From Chryseobacterium sp. H1D6B (lineage in GTDB: Bacteria > Bacteroidota > Bacteroidia > Flavobacteriales > Weeksellaceae): a DNA stretch of 64,000 bases. The stretch is taken from positions 1,984,001-2,048,000 of the forward strand of contig NZ_JARXVJ010000001.1 in the NCBI RefSeq assembly GCF_029892445.1, read 5' to 3'. Shown piece by piece: positions 52,088-60,659 of the stretch. The translations under genes and the position numbers were made by a program. Every line of letters starts with the position of its first letter. The stretch's first letter is position 1. The notes under the pieces were generated by a model. It searched no databases. It saw only the letters and a program-made list of their open reading frames with translations, and was not told the origin of the DNA.

Positions 52088-54580
52088 ATGGAAAAATTAA
52101 AAAATTATATCTACGGAGAATGGATTGAAGGAACTGGAAACGGGATTCCACTTTATAATGCTGTTTCAGGAGAACAGGTAGCTGTTTCAGATACAGAAGG
52201 GCTTAATTTTGAACAGGCTCTTGACTATGGAAGAACGGTAGGCTACAAAAATTTATCTTCCATGACCTTCTATGACCGTGGAGAGATGCTGAAAAAAGTG
52301 GCTCTTTATCTGCTGGAAAGAAAGAAAAAATATTACGAATTATCATATAAAACAGGAGCGACACACGTGGATTCCTGGGTAGATATTGAAGGAGGTTTTG
52401 GAACTTTCTTCACCTACTCTGGTTTAGCAAAAAGAATGCTTCCCAATACGCCTTTCTGGGTAGACGGTGATACACAGAAGATCTCTGCAAATGGAACTCA
52501 CTTAGGGACTCATATTTTAACGCCGAGTGAAGGAGTTTCTGTACAGATCAATGCATACAACTTTCCAGTTTGGGGAATGCTTGAAAAATTATCAACTTCA
52601 CTACTAGCAGGAGTTCCTTCAATTGTTAAGCCTTCTCCTTTTGGTTCTTATCTTACCAACGCAGTTTTTCAGGATATGATTGAAAGCGGCGTGCTTCCGG
52701 AAGGAGCGGTACAGCTTGTCTGCGGGGAACCGGGAAATATTTTGGAGTATATTCAGGATGGAGACTCTGTTTTATTTACAGGTTCTGCTTCTACAGGGAA
52801 GAAACTTAAATCCCTGAATTCTATTGCTGGAAACTCAGTGCGTTTCAATATGGAAGCCGATTCTCTAAACTGTTCGATCTTAGGATTAGATGCAAAACCC
52901 GGAACTCCGGAATTTGATCTGTTCATCAAGGAAGTCAGAAATGAAATGACGACCAAAGCAGGTCAGAAATGTACGGCGATCAGAAGAATCATCGTTCCTG
53001 AACATTTGATCGGGGAGGTACAGAATGCTTTATCTAAAGCTTTAGATCAGACTAAAATCGGAAGCCCTCTTAGCAGAGAAACAAGAATGGGATCTCTGGT
53101 AGGAAAACAGCAGTACGACGAAGTTCTTAGAAAAATAAATATATTAAAAACAGAAACAGAACTTGTTTACGACGGAAAACAGGAACTTGTAGATGCTGAT
53201 TATGAGAAAGGAGCATTTATGAGTCCAAAATTATTCCTGAATGACAAACCATTCGAGAAAAACATCTCTCACGATGTAGAAGCTTTCGGTCCTGTTTCAA
53301 CGTTAATGCCTTATAAAGATGCAGAAGAGGCGGCAGCATTAGCAAAAAGAGGAAAAGGAAGCTTAGTAGGCTCCATCGTTTCTTACGATAATGAATTTGT
53401 TGCTGAAACAGCTTGGAAAATGGCTTCCCAGCATGGAAGAGTTTATGTGCTGAACAGAGATAACGCTAAAGAAAGCACAGGTCACGGTTCACCGCTTCCT
53501 ACATTGATGCACGGCGGTCCCGGAAGAGCTGGCGGCGGAGAAGAAATGGGCGGCTTAAACGGTCTTCATTTCTTTTTGCAGAAAACAGCGGTTCAAGGTT
53601 CTCCAGATGTTTTAACGGCAATTACTAAAATTTACCAGCAGGGAGCTGAGAAGAAATTTGCAGACAAACATCCTTTCCAAAAGTATTTTGAAGATGTTGA
53701 AGTTGGAGATTCTTTAGAAACAGCCGGAAGAACAGTAACAGATGCAGATATTGTAAACTTCTCGAATGTTTCTTGGGATCATTTTTATGCCCATACAGAT
53801 GCAACGAGTTTAACGGGAACTATTTTTGATAAAACAGTGGCGCACGGATACTTTATCCTTTCTGCAGCGGCTGGATTATTTGTTTCAGGAAAGAAAGGGC
53901 CTGTAATTGCTAATTACGGACTGGAAAACTGCAGCTTCTTTAAACCTGTTTATGCCGGAGATACGATCACGGTTTATTTAACAGCAAAAGAAAAAATAAA
54001 CAGAGGAGTAAAAGGAAGAAATATTCCTAGCGGAGTAGTAAAATGGTTAGTTGAGGTTGTCAACCAGCGTGAAGAAGTAGTCTGCGTAGCCACAATCTTG
54101 ACTTTAGTGGCTAAGAAGTCTCCGTTCATCGATTTGAAAGTAAAGAATATTCAAAAAATATTAAAGGGATTAACCGAGAATACACCGCTTCTTTGGGGAG
54201 AAATGACTGCTCAGGAAATGCTTGAACACCTTGAAACAACTGTCAGTTACAGTATAGGAGAACCGGAATCTGAAAAATGTTTCACTTCAGAAGAGCATTT
54301 GGAAAAATATCAGGACTCATTATACAACCACAGAAAGATGCCGAAGGATTTCCCTGCTCCTTTCCTTGTTGACGGAAAGCTGCCTCCGTTGAAACATAAA
54401 AACCTGGAAGCAGCAAAAGAGACTTTCCTGGATACTGTACAAAAATATTTGATCTATTATAAAGAAAACCCTGAAGCTGAGCATATGCATTTTGTTTTCG
54501 GGAAACTGAATAAAGAGATGATGGAACTGATGCACAGAAAACATTTTACACATCATTTTGAACAGTTTGGACTTTTATAA
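52088..54580 (+). CDS. paaZ: PaaZ bifunctional oxepin-CoA hydrolase / semialdehyde dehydrogenase with C-terminal DinB-like extension
   Basis: PaaZ opens oxepin-CoA and oxidises the resulting semialdehyde with NADP. The aldehyde dehydrogenase domain (about 1-515) has Glu256 and Cys295 (GQKCTAIRR), the same numbers as in E. coli PaaZ. The MaoC-like hydratase domain (about 525-675) has D564 and H569 in WDHFYAHTD. About 150 extra residues follow (677-830) with WGEMTAQEMLEHLE and KHFTHHFEQFGLL, patterns of the DinB/DUF1569 helical family. The usual PaaZ is about 680 residues. It is separated from paaY by the transposase remnant and three other genes, and ends at a hairpin. Confidence 0.93.
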   Translation: MEKLKNYIYGEWIEGTGNGIPLYNAVSGEQVAVSDTEGLNFEQALDYGRTVGYKNLSSMTFYDRGEMLKKVALYLLERKKKYYELSYKTGATHVDSWVDIEGGFGTFFTYSGLAKRMLPNTPFWVDGDTQKISANGTHLGTHILTPSEGVSVQINAYNFPVWGMLEKLSTSLLAGVPSIVKPSPFGSYLTNAVFQDMIESGVLPEGAVQLVCGEPGNILEYIQDGDSVLFTGSASTGKKLKSLNSIAGNSVRFNMEADSLNCSILGLDAKPGTPEFDLFIKEVRNEMTTKAGQKCTAIRRIIVPEHLIGEVQNALSKALDQTKIGSPLSRETRMGSLVGKQQYDEVLRKINILKTETELVYDGKQELVDADYEKGAFMSPKLFLNDKPFEKNISHDVEAFGPVSTLMPYKDAEEAAALAKRGKGSLVGSIVSYDNEFVAETAWKMASQHGRVYVLNRDNAKESTGHGSPLPTLMHGGPGRAGGGEEMGGLNGLHFFLQKTAVQGSPDVLTAITKIYQQGAEKKFADKHPFQKYFEDVEVGDSLETAGRTVTDADIVNFSNVSWDHFYAHTDATSLTGTIFDKTVAHGYFILSAAAGLFVSGKKGPVIANYGLENCSFFKPVYAGDTITVYLTAKEKINRGVKGRNIPSGVVKWLVEVVNQREEVVCVATILTLVAKKSPFIDLKVKNIQKILKGLTENTPLLWGEMTAQEMLEHLETTVSYSIGEPESEKCFTSEEHLEKYQDSLYNHRKMPKDFPAPFLVDGKLPPLKHKNLEAAKETFLDTVQKYLIYYKENPEAEHMHFVFGKLNKEMMELMHRKHFTHHFEQFGLL

Positions 54581-54602
54581 TTGAGGATAAATGACTAATA
54601 GT

Positions 54603-54630
54603 AGGGAGCTGTTTTAAAGCTCCCTTTTTT
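54603..54630 (+). terminator. Terminator after paaZ
   Basis: An 8-bp perfect GC-rich stem (54603-54610 with 54618-54625) with a run of six T follows the paaZ stop by 22 nt. It marks the end of the paa locus. Confidence 0.85.
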
Positions 54631-54642
54631 ATAAATAAATAT

Positions 54643-55179
54643 ATGGAATTAAAATTTTTCAAGGACTTTGATCTTTCCAATTTTTGGAATCACGATAATT
54701 ATGCGCTGAAGGAATATCTAGAAGAATATCCTAATGATGAGATGATTCTTTCTGTTGAAGAAGAATTGGGATATAAATTGCCCGCTTCATATATAGAATT
54801 GATGAAGGTTCATAACGGCGGAATGCCGAAAAACACATGTTTCCCTACATCAGAAAGTACTTCTTGGGCTGAAGATCATATTGCAGTTACTGGAATTATG
54901 GGAATTGGAAGAAATAAAAACTATTCTGTCTGCGGAAGTTTAGGAAGTCAATTTATGATTGATGAATGGGGGTATCCTGATACCGGAGTTTATATTTGTG
55001 ACTGTCCCTCTGCCGGACATGACATGGTCATGCTGGACTATTCCAAATGCGGAAAAGACGGCGAACCTGAAGTAGTACACATCGATCAGGAAAATGATTA
55101 CAAGAAAATTTTCATCGCTAAAGATTTTGAAACGTTTATCAAAGGATTAAAAGACGAAGAAGAATTTGATTTCGAATAA
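54643..55179 (+). CDS. SMI1/KNR4 family protein
   Basis: The 178-residue protein has the SMI1/KNR4 core: SVEEELGYKLPASYIELMKVHNGG, then a beta-rich part with DEWGYPDTGVYICDCPSAGHDMVMLDYSKCG, which matches the immunity-protein branch of this superfamily. Members neutralise toxins of contact-dependent or polymorphic systems, but no toxin gene is adjacent. The final EEFDFE codons and downstream bases are repeated at 56066-56120, before DUF4241. Confidence 0.85.
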   Translation: MELKFFKDFDLSNFWNHDNYALKEYLEEYPNDEMILSVEEELGYKLPASYIELMKVHNGGMPKNTCFPTSESTSWAEDHIAVTGIMGIGRNKNYSVCGSLGSQFMIDEWGYPDTGVYICDCPSAGHDMVMLDYSKCGKDGEPEVVHIDQENDYKKIFIAKDFETFIKGLKDEEEFDFE

Positions 55180-55183
55180 ATAA
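55160..55183 (+). repeat. 24-bp direct repeat, copy 1 (end of SMI1/KNR4 gene)
   Basis: These 24 bases, covering the last codons and stop of the SMI1/KNR4 gene, are identical to 56066-56089. Similarity continues for about 40 more bases in both places. The copies flank the CPBP gene. Confidence 0.7.
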
Positions 55184-55226
55184 CTATAATTTTAAAATTC
55201 GATTCAAATCATAAAATGTATTATTG

Positions 55227-55254
55227 AGGAAGCTTTATACAGCTTCCTTTTTTT
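55227..55254 (+). terminator. Terminator after SMI1/KNR4 gene
   Basis: An 8-bp perfect stem (55227-55234 with 55241-55248) with a T-run follows. It overlaps the stop codon of the convergent CPBP gene (55235). Confidence 0.8.
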
Positions 55255-55942
55255 GTGAGGGTGGTGTTTTGTCTTTTAAGAATCTCAAATACCAGTAAAC
55301 CAAAAGCGGTAAAGCAAATATTTGAAATAAAAATACAAAAAGTGATAAGATGCCCTCCAGCTTATTTTCATTTATTTTAATAAAAATTTGTTGTCCCAGC
55401 GGACCGTTTGAGAAGACAACAATATTGAAAAGATTCCATCCGAGGTGAAGCGCGAAAGGCAGATAAAGCGATTTTGTTTTTGCAAATGCAAAAGCAAGCA
55501 TCAGCCCAAATATTCCGGTCATCAGGAAAATAATGAGCATTTGAAAAGGATTGCCAAATGCATTATAGGAAAACAGATGGTAAATACCGAAACAAACGGC
55601 GGAAAGATAACATGCCTTCTTAATTCCTAATCTTCCGATGGCTAAGTAAAGTAATGCGCCTCTAAAAATAAGTTCTTCAAATATTACAGATTTTAAGGTC
55701 CACCATGAACTTGTCAATAAGATCTGTGTAGTCATGTGTTTATTGATTATCCAGCCGTTATCTGCCAAAATTTTAGACATTACATGATAAAGTGTGCATA
55801 CAGAAGCTGCTAATAAAAAACCGATAATCCAATTAGTGATTCTGTTTCTGCTGGGTCTGAATCCTAAAACAGACAGTTTTTTTTTATCAATATACCAAAG
55901 CAAAAGCCATGAAATAATAAGTTCAATTATAATTCCGATCAT
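55235..55942 (-). CDS. CPBP family intramembrane glutamic endopeptidase
   Basis: The 235-residue protein has about seven hydrophobic helices and the CPBP (Abi/Rce1-like) motifs: VIFEELIFRGALLYL (EExxxR), FGIYHLFSY (FxxxH) and FALHLGWNLFNIV (HxxxN). Such membrane proteases are linked to bacteriocin self-immunity or protein maturation. It lies between the two immunity-type genes but on the opposite strand. Its substrate is unknown. Confidence 0.88.
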   Translation of the reverse strand: MIGIIIELIISWLLLWYIDKKKLSVLGFRPSRNRITNWIIGFLLAASVCTLYHVMSKILADNGWIINKHMTTQILLTSSWWTLKSVIFEELIFRGALLYLAIGRLGIKKACYLSAVCFGIYHLFSYNAFGNPFQMLIIFLMTGIFGLMLAFAFAKTKSLYLPFALHLGWNLFNIVVFSNGPLGQQIFIKINENKLEGILSLFVFLFQIFALPLLVYWYLRFLKDKTPPSQKKEAV

Positions 55943-56065
55943 TAGTTAGTAGTTTTTTTATAAAATATTTGTTGTGATGTTTTAAAACTAAATTACTAAA
56001 AATAATTGAAAATCAGTATATAAGGAAATCAAGAAAGATGGATTCAAAATTTTTAAAAACCAGAT

Positions 56066-56120
56066 AAGAATTTGATTTCGAATAAATAAATAGTATTTTT
56101 AATTTCTTAATTCAACCTAA
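56066..56120 (+). repeat. Remnant of an SMI1/KNR4 gene tail (direct repeat copy 2)
   Basis: The first 24 bases (56066-56089) equal the end of the SMI1/KNR4 gene, including EFDFE-stop in frame, and the following bases still align with the region after that gene (ending ATCATAAAAT in both). It has no start or body. It fits the 3' relic of a lost second immunity gene ahead of DUF4241. Confidence 0.55.
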
Positions 56121-56137
56121 TCATAAAATAAAAAAGG

Positions 56138-56878
56138 ATGAACGAAAACTGGATGCAAAAATGGGAAGGAGTGAAAGATGTTTTGGTCTGCCCTACAGAT
56201 TTAGAAACTTATTTCACATCTGAAGAAATCTTATCTCAAAAAATGGAGGTAATGGACATAGGAAATGTATCGCTGCCTTCTGGGAAAATCATTGTAAGAG
56301 ATCCCCTTGTTTATTTAAATGCAGGAGAAAAACCTTATTTTATTGAAGCCCCGAAAGGAAATTTTCCAGTGAAAATTGCTGTTGTAAAATCTGAAGAATG
56401 GGGAGACAGATATGCTGTCGTTAAAGTTCAGTTTACTGATGAAAAACCTGTCATTTACAGAGAAGCGTTAATTGGAATTGAAGAGATCGTGGACATGGAA
56501 GAAGGCGAATACTTTGGTTTCCCTGTAGATGCCGGTCTTGCCTGCATTACCGATGCAGAAGTTATTCCTTATTTTGACCAGTTTCTGACCAATGAGAATG
56601 CAGATAATATCTACGATGATTATTTTGCCGGTATTTTTGCACAAAGCTTTAAAGACAATCCTAAAAATCAAAGAGATCTGGGAGACTGGATCAATTGGAC
56701 AATCCCTAATACTTCTTATCAGATCCCGATGTTTGCAAGCGGGTTTGGAGACGGGGCTTATCCCGTGTATTTTGCTTATGATGCAGATGATAACATCTGC
56801 GGGTTATATATTCAGTTTATCGATATAGAACTAGCTCTTTCAGAGGAAGATGAAGACGAAGAGGATGAAGACTTATAA
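56138..56878 (+). CDS. DUF4241 family protein
   Basis: The 246-residue soluble protein matches DUF4241: GNVSLPSGKIIVRDPLVYLNAGEKPYF at the start, VEVKFTDEKPV-like strands, and EFFGFPVDAGLACITD followed by FASGFGDGAYPVYFAYD at the end. The family is associated with immunity genes in polymorphic toxin loci by published comparative work, but its action is unknown. A very acidic tail (EEDEDEEDEDL) closes it. It precedes the SMUG2 gene by 5 nt, so the two may be cotranscribed. Confidence 0.8.
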   Translation: MNENWMQKWEGVKDVLVCPTDLETYFTSEEILSQKMEVMDIGNVSLPSGKIIVRDPLVYLNAGEKPYFIEAPKGNFPVKIAVVKSEEWGDRYAVVKVQFTDEKPVIYREALIGIEEIVDMEEGEYFGFPVDAGLACITDAEVIPYFDQFLTNENADNIYDDYFAGIFAQSFKDNPKNQRDLGDWINWTIPNTSYQIPMFASGFGDGAYPVYFAYDADDNICGLYIQFIDIELALSEEDEDEEDEDL

Positions 56879-56883
56879 CTGTA

Positions 56884-57582
56884 ATGAAAAATAAAACTTT
56901 TGCAGATCAAGTCATTGAGTTCAATAAAAATCTGCATTATGCAGGAAAACTGCCGGAAGATTTTCAAGTATTAAACCCTTATTTTGACAACCCTGAAACA
57001 ATGGATGTCATGAAGCAGTTTTATCATCAATATTACAGCGATTCAAGACAACGGAAATTTATCATAGGAATTAATCCAAGCCGAAAGGGAGCAGGAGTTA
57101 CAGGAGTTCCTTTTACAGACACAAAACGTCTGGAAAGCGTTTGCGGGATAAAAATGAAATCTGCCCGTACCCACGAGATTTCTTCTGTTTTCATGTATGA
57201 TATGATTGAAGGATATGGCGGAGCAGAAGAGTTTTATAAAGACTGCTATATCAATTCTCCTTTTCCGCTGGCTATTGTAAGGAAATCTAAAAATGGCTGG
57301 CTTAATGCCAATTATTATGATGATAAAAATTTATTTGAAGATGTAAAGGATTTCATGATCGATTCTTTAAAAAAGCATATAAGTCTGGACCTTAACACCT
57401 CAGAAGTGTTTATCCTGGGAAAGAAAAATGCTGATTTTATAGCTAAATTAAATAAAGAAGAAAAACTGTTTGATACAATGACAGTGCTGGAACATCCCAG
57501 ATACATCCAGCAGTATAAGTTGAAAGAGAAAGAGCTGTATATTGACAAATATGTTTTAGCATTAAAAAATAAAAACCCTTGA
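56884..57582 (+). CDS. SMUG2-type uracil-DNA glycosylase superfamily protein (DUF4918)
   Basis: The 232-residue protein fits the SMUG2/DUF4918 branch of the UDG superfamily. The active-site loop is IGINPSRKGAGVTGVPFTD, and the late motif is EHPRYIQQYK, giving the conserved His. Such enzymes remove damaged or deaminated bases (uracil, xanthine) from DNA. No other repair gene is close. Its 3' end merges with a terminator at 57572. Confidence 0.85.
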   Translation: MKNKTFADQVIEFNKNLHYAGKLPEDFQVLNPYFDNPETMDVMKQFYHQYYSDSRQRKFIIGINPSRKGAGVTGVPFTDTKRLESVCGIKMKSARTHEISSVFMYDMIEGYGGAEEFYKDCYINSPFPLAIVRKSKNGWLNANYYDDKNLFEDVKDFMIDSLKKHISLDLNTSEVFILGKKNADFIAKLNKEEKLFDTMTVLEHPRYIQQYKLKEKELYIDKYVLALKNKNP

Positions 57583-57598
57583 ATATATCAAGGGTTTT
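57572..57598 (+). terminator. Terminator overlapping the end of the SMUG2 gene
   Basis: CCCTTGA (57576-57582) pairs with TCAAGGG (57588-57594), extended by AAAA/TTTT; the stem starts within the last codons of the gene. Confidence 0.8.
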
Positions 57599-57679
57599 GT
57601 CATTTGTGTATTAGAATCTTTTCGGTACAATCGATTTATACTAAAAGTTCTCCGGGTTATTAGTTTTTAATTTAATAAG

Positions 57680-58507
57680 CTATTTTTTAATAATCTTATA
57701 AGTTTCTGATGAGGTTTTAATTAAATAAACTCCGTTTGGAAGTTCAGAAATGTTACCTTCATTTACTCCTTTCTTAAGGTCCATACTTTTCATAAGTCTG
57801 CCTTCTTGATTGTAAATTGCCGCCTTAGAATTTTCGCCTGTTTTTATGGAGAAATCTCCATTTGTAGGGTTTGGATAAACACTTAGTTTACTGTCTGAAA
57901 CTTTTGTTTCATTTGTGGCCAATACAAGACCGCTGTCTTTTACCCATGTGAAGGCATCAAGACAAAAGTAATTATAAGCGCCCCCGATAGTTACCTGAAG
58001 CTGATCAATAATAATATTAGTGTAATTCTGACCGTTCAGATTGGTTAGGTCAATAAGGGTGAATCCATTGGTGGATCCCAGACCCGTTGCAAATCCTGTG
58101 GTTTTAGTCTGGGTAAACTTGGTTACTCCTGATAGCTTTCCTGTTACAGTAAGAGTTCCGGAAACAGCCTGGTTCAGATTATTAGCAGATAAAAACACCC
58201 AGAATCTGTTTACTTTAAAAAGATTTGATGTTGTTTTAATACTGAATGATGCACCTGTAGTAACATTCGCTGGTCCATTATTATCGATGTAGCGGTTGTC
58301 ATTTGCCGTTCCGTTCCAGCCTGTACCAGGGAAATTTCCCTGAACAGCAAATCCTCCAACTTGAGAGAGAATATTAAAAATCACTCCGTTATCAGTAAAA
58401 CTGGTACTTGCGTTACTTTCAGTTTCAAAGGTTTCTGTACTGGTCTGTCCAAATGAAAAGATCGAGATGAAAAGACTCCAGATTGTAATGAGTATAGTAC
58501 TTTTCAT
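57680..58507 (-). CDS. T9SS type A sorting domain-containing secreted protein
   Basis: The 275-residue protein has a signal peptide (to SFGQ), a beta-sandwich body (about 25-195) and a C-terminal type IX secretion sorting domain (about 205-275: SVYPNPTNGDFSIKTGENSKAAIYNQEGRLMKSMDL, then NGVYLIKTSSETYKIIKK). It should cross the outer membrane by the type IX system and be anchored at the surface. The body has no catalytic motif that I know. It lies 30 nt downstream of the tail-collar genes on the same strand. Confidence 0.9.
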   Translation of the reverse strand: MKSTILITIWSLFISIFSFGQTSTETFETESNASTSFTDNGVIFNILSQVGGFAVQGNFPGTGWNGTANDNRYIDNNGPANVTTGASFSIKTTSNLFKVNRFWVFLSANNLNQAVSGTLTVTGKLSGVTKFTQTKTTGFATGLGSTNGFTLIDLTNLNGQNYTNIIIDQLQVTIGGAYNYFCLDAFTWVKDSGLVLATNETKVSDSKLSVYPNPTNGDFSIKTGENSKAAIYNQEGRLMKSMDLKKGVNEGNISELPNGVYLIKTSSETYKIIKK

Positions 58508-58537
58508 GATTTTAAGTTTTAAATTTTTTAGGTTTTT

Positions 58538-59080
58538 CTATGGTCTTGAAGGAAAAATTCCTTGGACACAAATAATGTAATTCATCCCCAGATAAGGTGG
58601 CATGTTGTCAATCGGCTGATTCGCTCCTGTAAATGAGACGGAAGCGGCATTAATAGTCGTATCCGGGGCCGTATCTACAAAACTTGGTATAGCTGTAAAA
58701 TCTCTTCCTATTGTCGTTCCCGGCACTGCAACTGATGAGGTTGCGGAAGGAGATGAAGAAGTTGCATTTGACTTTGAAACTCTTAGCTGGCTCATAATGC
58801 TGGGCAGATTAGAATTAAGAATAGTCGTTGTAGGAGTTCCTGCCATTTCTCCAAGAACAACAGATTTTCCTGTACTAGATGTTCCTGCACCGATAGGAGC
58901 ACGTCCGTTTAGGTTGGGCAACGCAAAATTTGTAGTGCCGTTACCTCCGTATGTAGTTCCTAAAATTGAGAAAAGAGCCTGGTTTTGTGCAATAGGTAAT
59001 ATTGCTCCGTTGCAAAGTAAAAAGCCTTTTGGAGCAAAATTACCTGCAAACATTTTGATGGTTCCTATCATTTCATCCAT
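58538..59080 (-). CDS. Phage tail collar / microcystin-dependent-like protein (copy 2)
   Basis: The 180-residue protein has the Phage Tail Collar pattern: MDEMIGTIKMFAGNFAPKGFLLCNGAILPIAQNQALFSILGTTYGGNG near the start and the C-terminal PPYLGMNYIICVQG. These families (MdpB-like) occur in bacterial genomes outside phages; no phage genes are near. It is a close paralogue of the upstream gene: both share the GRDFTAIPSF and TNFALPNLNGR-like blocks. The function is unknown; T9SS linkage is suggested only by the neighbour. Confidence 0.85.
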   Translation of the reverse strand: MDEMIGTIKMFAGNFAPKGFLLCNGAILPIAQNQALFSILGTTYGGNGTTNFALPNLNGRAPIGAGTSSTGKSVVLGEMAGTPTTTILNSNLPSIMSQLRVSKSNATSSSPSATSSVAVPGTTIGRDFTAIPSFVDTAPDTTINAASVSFTGANQPIDNMPPYLGMNYIICVQGIFPSRP

Positions 59081-59110
59081 GATATATTTGTTTTTTGGTT
59101 TTAGATTTTT

Positions 59111-59650
59111 CTAAGGTCTTGAAGGGTAAATTCCTTCTACACAGATAATATAATTCATTCCTAAGTAAGGCGGCATGTTGTTTACAGGTATATTCTGACC
59201 TATAAACATTACAGATTGTGGATTCAGCGTAGTATCCGGAGCGGCATCTATAAAACTTGGAATGGCTGTAAAATCTCTTCCTACAGTAGTTCCCGGTACT
59301 GCAATTGATGAAGCTGTAGACGGCGAGGATGAAGCTGCGTTAGATTTCGAAACTTTTAATTGACTTGTAAAACTTGGTAAGTTCATAGGTAAAAGACTAG
59401 TCTGTGGCGTCCCTGCCTGCTCTCCCAATTCATATGTTTGTCCAGCATTGGGTCCTGCTCCCAGCGGATAACGTCCGTTTAAATTTGGCAAAGCAAAAGT
59501 TGAAATGCCGTCTCCTCCGTAAGTTGTTCCTAAAATTGAGAAAAGGGCGGTGTTTTGAGCAATACTTAATAAAGCCCCATTGCAGAACAGAAATCCTCTA
59601 GGTGCAAAATTTCCTGCAAATGACTTGATTACTCCCATCATTTCTTCCAT
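59111..59650 (-). CDS. Phage tail collar / microcystin-dependent-like protein (copy 1)
   Basis: The 179-residue protein matches the same family as the next gene: MEEMMGVIKSFAGNFAPRGFLFCNGALLSIAQNTALFSILGTTYGGDG and C-terminal PPYLGMNYIICVEGIYPSRP. It differs mainly in the central linker. Tandem duplication is evident from shared sequence and spacing (30 nt). It is the first gene of a minus-strand unit with the second copy and the T9SS protein. Confidence 0.85.
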   Translation of the reverse strand: MEEMMGVIKSFAGNFAPRGFLFCNGALLSIAQNTALFSILGTTYGGDGISTFALPNLNGRYPLGAGPNAGQTYELGEQAGTPQTSLLPMNLPSFTSQLKVSKSNAASSSPSTASSIAVPGTTVGRDFTAIPSFIDAAPDTTLNPQSVMFIGQNIPVNNMPPYLGMNYIICVEGIYPSRP

Positions 59651-59894
59651 GGTAAATGTTTTTTCAGTTTTAAATTTCCTACTCTTATTACTGGCTTTTC
59701 GGATTCCGCCGTGCTCTCTATGATTGTATTAATCACAGTTCAAAGAAACAATATAAAAAGAAGCAGAAATAGAGTAGAAAACACCAATTTGAGTATTCAG
59801 TATTTATACGGAACGGGTGTAAAAAACTAATAATAGGCTTCTCTAAAAGCGCCGTATTTAGTATTTTTGTACAAATCCAATATAGATCTTAAAA

Positions 59895-60659
59895 ATGAAC
59901 GAATTTGTAGTATCAGAAGTTAAAAACAATATTGCCGAAATCACATTCGGAACCCCCAAAAGTAATTCTCTTCCGGGAGCTATTTTAGAAAAACTCGCCC
60001 AGACTATTTTGGATGAGGGAGCAAAAGAAGAAGTAAAAGCGATCTTAGTTAAAAGTGAAGGTGAAAAGGCATTTTGTGCAGGAGCAAGCTTTGATGAGTT
60101 ACTGGCTATCGAAGAATTAGAAGCATCAACAAAATTTTTTGGAGGTTTCGCGAAAGTTCTTAATGCAATGAGAAACTGTGGAAAAATTGTTGTGGTAAGA
60201 GTTCAGGGTAAAACTACAGGCGGCGGAGTAGGTATTGCATGCGGTGCAGACTATTGTTTTGCTGTAAAAGATGCGGCATTGGCTTTAACGGAGGTTAACT
60301 TAGGGATCGGACCATTTGTGATCGGCCCTTATGTTGAAAGAAAAATTGGAAAATCACAATTTTCAGCGATGGCTATCGATGCTGATTTCAGATCTGCAGC
60401 ATGGGCAGAACAGCATAATGTGTATCACTCTGTTTCTGAAAATATTTCGGAGATGGATATGGCATTAGAAAAATTCTTACAAACTTTAGCATCAAGAAGT
60501 ATTGAAGCGCTGTCCTTAATAAAAAAAGTTTCTTGGGAGGGAACAGATCATTTTAATGAATTAATGCCTGCAAGAATTCATATGAGTGCTAGTTTAATTT
60601 TAGAAGACTCTGCTAAGAAAAATATTGAATCTATTAAAGAAAGATTGAGAGCGAAGTAA
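59895..60659 (+). CDS. Enoyl-CoA hydratase/isomerase family protein (candidate PaaF)
   Basis: The 254-residue crotonase-fold protein has EGEKAFCAGASFDELLAIE, VVRVQGKTTGGGVGIACGADYCFA and ALTEVNLGIGPFVIGP. It is divergent from the tail-collar genes and single. It lies about 5.3 kb downstream of paaZ. Since no paaF lies inside the paa cluster, it could hydrate 2,3-dehydroadipyl-CoA, but it could equally belong to leucine (methylglutaconyl-CoA) or fatty-acid degradation. Family call is secure; pathway is not. Confidence 0.75.
   Translation: MNEFVVSEVKNNIAEITFGTPKSNSLPGAILEKLAQTILDEGAKEEVKAILVKSEGEKAFCAGASFDELLAIEELEASTKFFGGFAKVLNAMRNCGKIVVVRVQGKTTGGGVGIACGADYCFAVKDAALALTEVNLGIGPFVIGPYVERKIGKSQFSAMAIDADFRSAAWAEQHNVYHSVSENISEMDMALEKFLQTLASRSIEALSLIKKVSWEGTDHFNELMPARIHMSASLILEDSAKKNIESIKERLRAK

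Noticed and set aside
58538..59650. Prophage remnant suggested by tail-collar domains
   Set aside because: No integrase, capsid, portal, terminase or lysis genes lie near, and these domains are common in non-phage loci.
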